Origin: Streptomyces sp. MH60
GTDB taxonomy: Bacteria; Actinomycetota; Actinomycetes; Streptomycetales; Streptomycetaceae
Length of the DNA: 64,000 nucleotides
Assembly (NCBI RefSeq): GCF_002939385.1
Contig: NZ_MULI01000015.1
Location: 1 to 64,000 of the forward strand
Reading direction: 5' to 3'
The notes below the pieces were generated by a model. The model was given only the letters and a program-made list of their open reading frames with translations. It ran no database searches and was not told the origin of the DNA. The position numbers and the translations under genes were made by a program. Shown here in pieces: positions 60,725-64,000 of this stretch. The stretch's first letter is position 1. Each line of letters opens with the position of its first letter.

Positions 60725-61641
60725 CCAGCGGCTTCCTCAGCGCGCTGGGCGGCCGGATCGCCGAACGGTGGCTGGCCGCGCTGGCCCTGCCCGGGCTGCT
60801 CTTCCTCTCCGCCGTCACCACGGCCATGGTGCTCGGCCACGAGCACTGGTCCGACCTCGATCGGCTGCGGACCTGGCTCGACACGATCGCCGGCTCCCCC
60901 GCGTCCCGCAGCGCCGGCACCGTCGTCCTGGTGGCGGCGGGCGTGCTGGCCGGTGCCGCGGTGGCCGGGGCGGCCGCCCAGTCCCTGGGCACGGGCGTGG
61001 AGCTTCTCTGGTGCGCGGAGCCGCACGGGCCGGTGCTGCGGTACCTCGCCGACCGCCGGTCGCGCCGCTGGCGCGCGGCCGACGCGACCTTCCGCACGGC
61101 GCTGGTGGCGGCGGGCCGGGCCCGCATCGAAGGAGCGGACGACGCCGACCGGCTCGCCGACATCGCCGAACGCCGTTACGCCGACCGCGACCGCATCGGC
61201 ACGGCACCGCCCCGCCACCCTTTCGGGACGGGCGACCGCTTGGCCGCACCCGGGCAACGGCTGTGGCGCGCCCACCGGTTGGACCTGGCCGCCGCCTGGC
61301 CTCACCTGTGGCTGCTGGCCTCCGACGGCACGCGTGCCGAACTGCAGGCTGCCCGACTCAGGTTGACCGCGTCGGCGCGCCTGTGCGCCTGGGGTGCGGG
61401 GTATCTGGTGCTGGCCCTGTGGTGGTGGCCCGTGGCACTGGCCGGGGTCGTCGCCGTCGCCTCGGGCGTGCGGCGCGGCCGCGCGGCCGCGGAGGCCTTC
61501 GCCGAACTCACCGAGGCCCTGGCCGACCTGCACGTACGCGACTTGGCGACCGCGCTGGGCATCGAGCACGAAGGGGTCGACGACCGGGTGCTCGGCGAAC
61601 GCCTCACGCGGCTGCTGCGCAAGGAGACGCGAGCAGCGTAG
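60721..61641 (+). CDS. Membrane protein of unknown function next to CHAT gene
   Basis: The protein has 306 aa. There are two hydrophobic segments near the N-terminus (LALPGLLFLSAVTTAMVLG and AGTVVLVAAGVLAGAAVAGAA) and one pair near residues 225-255 (YLVLALWWWPVALAGVVAVASGV). The rest is a large charged cytoplasmic part. I find no known domain. GTG 60721 overlaps the stop of the small cysteine protein by GTGA, so the two are translated together. It may be the effector of a CHAT-controlled system, since membrane effectors are frequent in such modules. Confidence 0.8.
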   Translation: MTSGFLSALGGRIAERWLAALALPGLLFLSAVTTAMVLGHEHWSDLDRLRTWLDTIAGSPASRSAGTVVLVAAGVLAGAAVAGAAAQSLGTGVELLWCAEPHGPVLRYLADRRSRRWRAADATFRTALVAAGRARIEGADDADRLADIAERRYADRDRIGTAPPRHPFGTGDRLAAPGQRLWRAHRLDLAAAWPHLWLLASDGTRAELQAARLRLTASARLCAWGAGYLVLALWWWPVALAGVVAVASGVRRGRAAAEAFAELTEALADLHVRDLATALGIEHEGVDDRVLGERLTRLLRKETRAA

Positions 61642-61700
61642 GGCGGTCCCGGCGACTGGCGCCATGGGCTCGCCCGCCCGCGGTCGCCGTCCCGGCCGGA

Positions 61701-62162
61701 TCACGAGGGGCGCCGGTCGGTGTCCGGGGCCCCTCCTGAGGCACGGCCGGGGGAGGCGTCCTCCGCGCTTCGCTGATGGGCGCGGTCCACCTCGGCCATG
61801 TGCTTCTCCGCCCACTCGCGGAGTGCGGCCAGCGGTTCCTCCAGGGTCAGGCCGAGCGGGGTGAGCCGGTAGTGCACGCGCGGCGGGACCGTCGCCTCCA
61901 CCCGGCGGGCGACCAGGCCGTCGCGGGCCAGTCCCTGGAGCGTGACCGACAGCATCTTCTGCGAGATGCCGGGCATCCTGCGCTGCAGTTCCGCGAACCG
62001 CACCTCCTCCGGGGATGCCTCCGCCAGCACCTTGACGGCCATGGACGTCCACTTGGTCCCGATCCGGTCGAGCAGGCGCCGCGTGGGGCACTGCGGGTCG
62101 AACAGGTCTCCCCGGGCGCTGTTCGGGGATCGCGACGCCCTTGAGGTCGAGGAGGGGGTCAC
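61701..62162 (-). CDS. HxlR-family regulator
   Basis: The protein has 153 aa. The HxlR core is present: CPTRRLLDRIGTKWTSMAVKVLAEASPEEVRFAELQRRMPGISQKMLSVTLQGLARDGLVARRVEATVPPRVHYRLTPLG, with the sensor Cys in DPQCPTR. It has a longer N- and C-terminus than the other HxlR here. GTG 62162 is the likely start. It is divergent from the alpha/beta hydrolase gene, which it probably regulates. Confidence 0.9.
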   Translation of the reverse strand: MTPSSTSRASRSPNSARGDLFDPQCPTRRLLDRIGTKWTSMAVKVLAEASPEEVRFAELQRRMPGISQKMLSVTLQGLARDGLVARRVEATVPPRVHYRLTPLGLTLEEPLAALREWAEKHMAEVDRAHQRSAEDASPGRASGGAPDTDRRPS

Positions 62163-62213
62163 CTGTGGCTCACCACCTGTGGCAGAAGTGCGGTCTTGGC
62201 TCTCCCAGCCTAG

Positions 62214-62244
62214 TTACCTACCGTTTTGTTGTCACCATTGGTAA
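62214..62244. promoter_or_regulatory. Possible HxlR site
   Basis: TTACC at 62214-62218 and GGTAA at 62240-62244 are inverted in the gap between the regulator and the hydrolase gene. The arms are short and the spacer is 21 nt, so this is weak evidence. Confidence 0.3.
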
Positions 62245-62273
62245 TCACCTCTCTTCGTTACAAGGGGATCCCT

Positions 62274-63164
62274 GTGCCTGCGCCCGCCACCTCCCATCGC
62301 TCCCCCGGTCCCCGCCCCGCAGACGTCGAGCTTCGGCGCGTACCGGTCAACGGCATCGACCTCAACGTGGCCCTCCACGGTGAGGGCCCCGCCGTGCTAC
62401 TGCTGCACGGCTTCCCGCACACCTGGCAGCTGTGGACCCACGTCATGGGCCCCCTCGCCGAACGCCACCGAGTGATCGCACCGGACATGCGAGGAGCGGG
62501 GGCCAGCACGCGTGCGGCGGACGGCTACGACGCCGGCACACTCGCGTCAGACGCCGAGGCCCTGCTGGACGCCCTCGGAGTGCGCTCGGCGGCCGTCGTG
62601 GGCATCGACGCCGGAACCCCGCCCGCGTTCCTTCTCGCCATGCGCCGACCGGACCTCGTCAGGCGGCTCGTGGTCATGGAATCACTGCTGGGCGGTCTGC
62701 CGGGGGCCGAGGAGTTCCTCACGCACGGCGCGCCCTGGTGGTTCGGTTTCCACGCGGTCCCCGGTCTCGCGGAGACGGTGCTGACCGGGCACGAGGACCG
62801 GTACGTCGGCTGGTTCCTCGGCACCGGCTCCCGCGGGGAGGGCGTCGATCCCGTTGTCCGGGACGCCTTCGTCCGGGCCTACACCGGAAGCGACGCTCTG
62901 CGCTGCGCCTTCTCCTACTACCGCGCACTGCCCACGAGCAGCACGCAGATCGAGGAGGCCGTCGCCGACGGCCGGTTGGCCGTGCCCACCATGGCCGTCG
63001 GCGCGCATCCGGTGGGCCGGGCCCTCGAACGGCAGCTACGGCCGGTCACCGATCACCTCGTCGGCCACGTGATCGAGGACTGCGGGCACATCATCCCGCT
63101 GCACCGTCCCGATGAGCTGCTCCACCTCCTCGAACCGTTCGTCACCGCGCACCGGTCCGGCTGA
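62274..63164 (+). CDS. Alpha/beta hydrolase with Asp nucleophile, epoxide hydrolase-like
   Basis: The protein has 296 aa. It has the oxyanion motif LLHGFPHTWQLW, a nucleophile elbow VVGIDAGTP with Asp in the place of the usual Ser, and a catalytic His in EDCGHIIPLHRPDEL. An Asp nucleophile is typical of epoxide hydrolases and haloalkane dehalogenases. The start is GTG 62274 with AAGGGGA five bases before it. The hydrolase is divergent from an HxlR regulator. The substrate is unknown. Confidence 0.88.
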   Translation: MPAPATSHRSPGPRPADVELRRVPVNGIDLNVALHGEGPAVLLLHGFPHTWQLWTHVMGPLAERHRVIAPDMRGAGASTRAADGYDAGTLASDAEALLDALGVRSAAVVGIDAGTPPAFLLAMRRPDLVRRLVVMESLLGGLPGAEEFLTHGAPWWFGFHAVPGLAETVLTGHEDRYVGWFLGTGSRGEGVDPVVRDAFVRAYTGSDALRCAFSYYRALPTSSTQIEEAVADGRLAVPTMAVGAHPVGRALERQLRPVTDHLVGHVIEDCGHIIPLHRPDELLHLLEPFVTAHRSG

Positions 63165-63245
63165 CAGAGGTACTCCCCTCGGGCGTACCGATGATTTCCG
63201 GGCCGGCTGGTGGTCGTTACTGGCAAGACGACAAGGAGATCTGCC

Positions 63246-63806
63246 ATGTCCAGGCAACGACCTGCCGCACAGCGGCCCACGACCGAACTCGACGCCCGCT
63301 ACAGCTCCGCGCTGAATCCCCGTCCCGGTGCCGCGGGCGTCACCGCCACCGAGTGGGCCGAGGCCCAGCGGCGTCTGGAGGCCGCCGAGATCTTCTGGGT
63401 GGCCACGGTGCGGCCCGGCGGCGGGCCGCACATCACGCCGGTGATCGCGGCGTGGCACGACGGTGTGCTGTATTTCTCCACCGGACCGGGCGAGCAGAAG
63501 GCCCGGAACCTGGCGCGGGACGCGCACTGCGCGCTGATCACGGGCGGGAACTCGCTCACCGAGGGGTTCGACCTCGTCGTCGAGGGCGAGGCGGAACGGG
63601 TCGGCGATCCGGCGGTGCTGGAGGAGGTGATCGCGGCGTTCGAGGCGAAGTACGGGGCACACATCACGTCGGCCGAAGGCACCTTCCACGGCATCGGGGA
63701 CGCGATGCGGCGCGGAGACGATGTGCTGTTCGCGGTGGCCCCCGTCACCGCGTACGGGTTCGGCCGGGACGACGGCGTCTACAGCCATACGCGGTGGGGG
63801 TTCTGA
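63246..63806 (+). CDS. Pyridoxamine 5'-phosphate oxidase-fold protein
   Basis: The protein has 186 aa. The split-barrel flavin-binding fold is seen in RLEAAEIFWVATVRPGGGPHITPVIAAWHDGVLYFSTGPGEQKARNLARDAHCALITG, with the flavin phosphate-binding residues typical of the family. The true PNPOx catalytic residues cannot be confirmed, and many such proteins are F420- or FMN-dependent reductases. ATG 63246 follows AAGGAG. It lies 81 bp after the hydrolase gene in the same direction. Confidence 0.88.
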   Translation: MSRQRPAAQRPTTELDARYSSALNPRPGAAGVTATEWAEAQRRLEAAEIFWVATVRPGGGPHITPVIAAWHDGVLYFSTGPGEQKARNLARDAHCALITGGNSLTEGFDLVVEGEAERVGDPAVLEEVIAAFEAKYGAHITSAEGTFHGIGDAMRRGDDVLFAVAPVTAYGFGRDDGVYSHTRWGF

Positions 63807-64000
63807 ATCGCCGGCCGCCGCCTCCCCGGCCGCGCGGCAGAGCAAGCCTCTCGAGAGGAACCTGCGGCAAGCCGAGAGCGGCGTGCAGTTCGCTGTGGAG
63901 CCCGGCGAACCGTGCCGAGGGGTGGCGGAGTTCCGGGCGGTCCTCGCAGGCATGCGGAACCGTGGGGGGCCGCTCGATGGCCACGCCCCGAATGAGGGAG
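63807..64000. other. Window end, no supported gene
   Basis: The last 194 bases contain open frames on both strands, but none has a recognisable motif, and they are too short to judge. A gene entering from beyond the window edge cannot be excluded. Confidence 0.4.

Noticed and set aside
60631..62091. Long minus-strand frame across the membrane protein and HxlR genes
   Set aside because: It is antisense to the membrane protein gene and out of frame with HxlR, with Arg/Gly/Pro-rich content only.

Overview
The window is actinobacterial chromosome and most probably Streptomyces. GC is very high with strong third-position G/C bias. GTG and TTG starts are common, stop/start overlaps of the ATGA or GTGA type link many genes, and several -10 boxes of the TAGGNT type sit about 6 nt before a start codon, which suggests leaderless mRNAs. 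Families typical of Streptomyces are present, such as the DUF397/XRE/ATPase triad. No rRNA, tRNA, integrase, transposase or CRISPR array was seen.

Region 1 (1-3972) holds the 3' end of pgi, a short NAD-type 6-phosphogluconate dehydrogenase, a beta-helix membrane protein and a family VIII esterase/beta-lactamase-like hydrolase. Region 2 (4003-11811) is a compact biosynthetic cluster. It encodes a GTP cyclohydrolase II paralogue with Met120 (predicted to stop at the formamidopyrimidine), a creatininase-family deformylase candidate, a PTPS/QueD-fold protein that has lost its usual catalytic motif, a medium-chain dehydrogenase, a glycosyltransferase, a methyltransferase, a flippase-like membrane protein and a CDP-alcohol phosphatidyltransferase. 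The genes look like a pathway from GTP to a glycosylated and possibly membrane-associated pyrimidine or pteridine-like product that I cannot name. Region 3 (11856-17125) has an MFS exporter, a fused DppB-DppC type permease and a family 5 binding lipoprotein in one operon with no ATPase. A Zur-like palindrome lies upstream, followed by a GNAT acetyltransferase.

Region 4 (17219-47253) is an accessory and defence island. It contains a broken CoiA-like gene, a DndB-like (DGQHR-type) protein divergent from an orphan HTH-N6-adenine methylase, a complete type I restriction system hsdM-hsdS-hsdR, an AIPR abortive-infection protein, an XRE/DUF397/HATPase regulatory set, a Tat-exported beta-helix protein under a LacI-type operator, a soluble Ser/Thr kinase followed by a RelE-fold/UvrD helicase fusion, an EcsC-family protein, a SMI1/KNR4-type protein, a small unknown and a type IIG-like restriction-methylation fusion that resembles type ISP enzymes without the helicase.

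Region 5 (47619-64000) has three regulator/enzyme divergent pairs: MarR with an SDR, HxlR with an imine-reductase-like enzyme, and HxlR with an alpha/beta hydrolase. Visible operator palindromes accompany two of these pairs. It also has two decayed genes, a SMI1/DUF6461 protein, a TPR protein, and a large TPR-CHAT protease divergent from a small cysteine-containing protein and a membrane protein. A 20-bp palindrome and a 17-bp direct-repeat array lie in the CHAT intergenic region. The candidates most likely to be undescribed systems are the GTP-derived cluster, the kinase/RelE-UvrD pair and the CHAT-TPR module.
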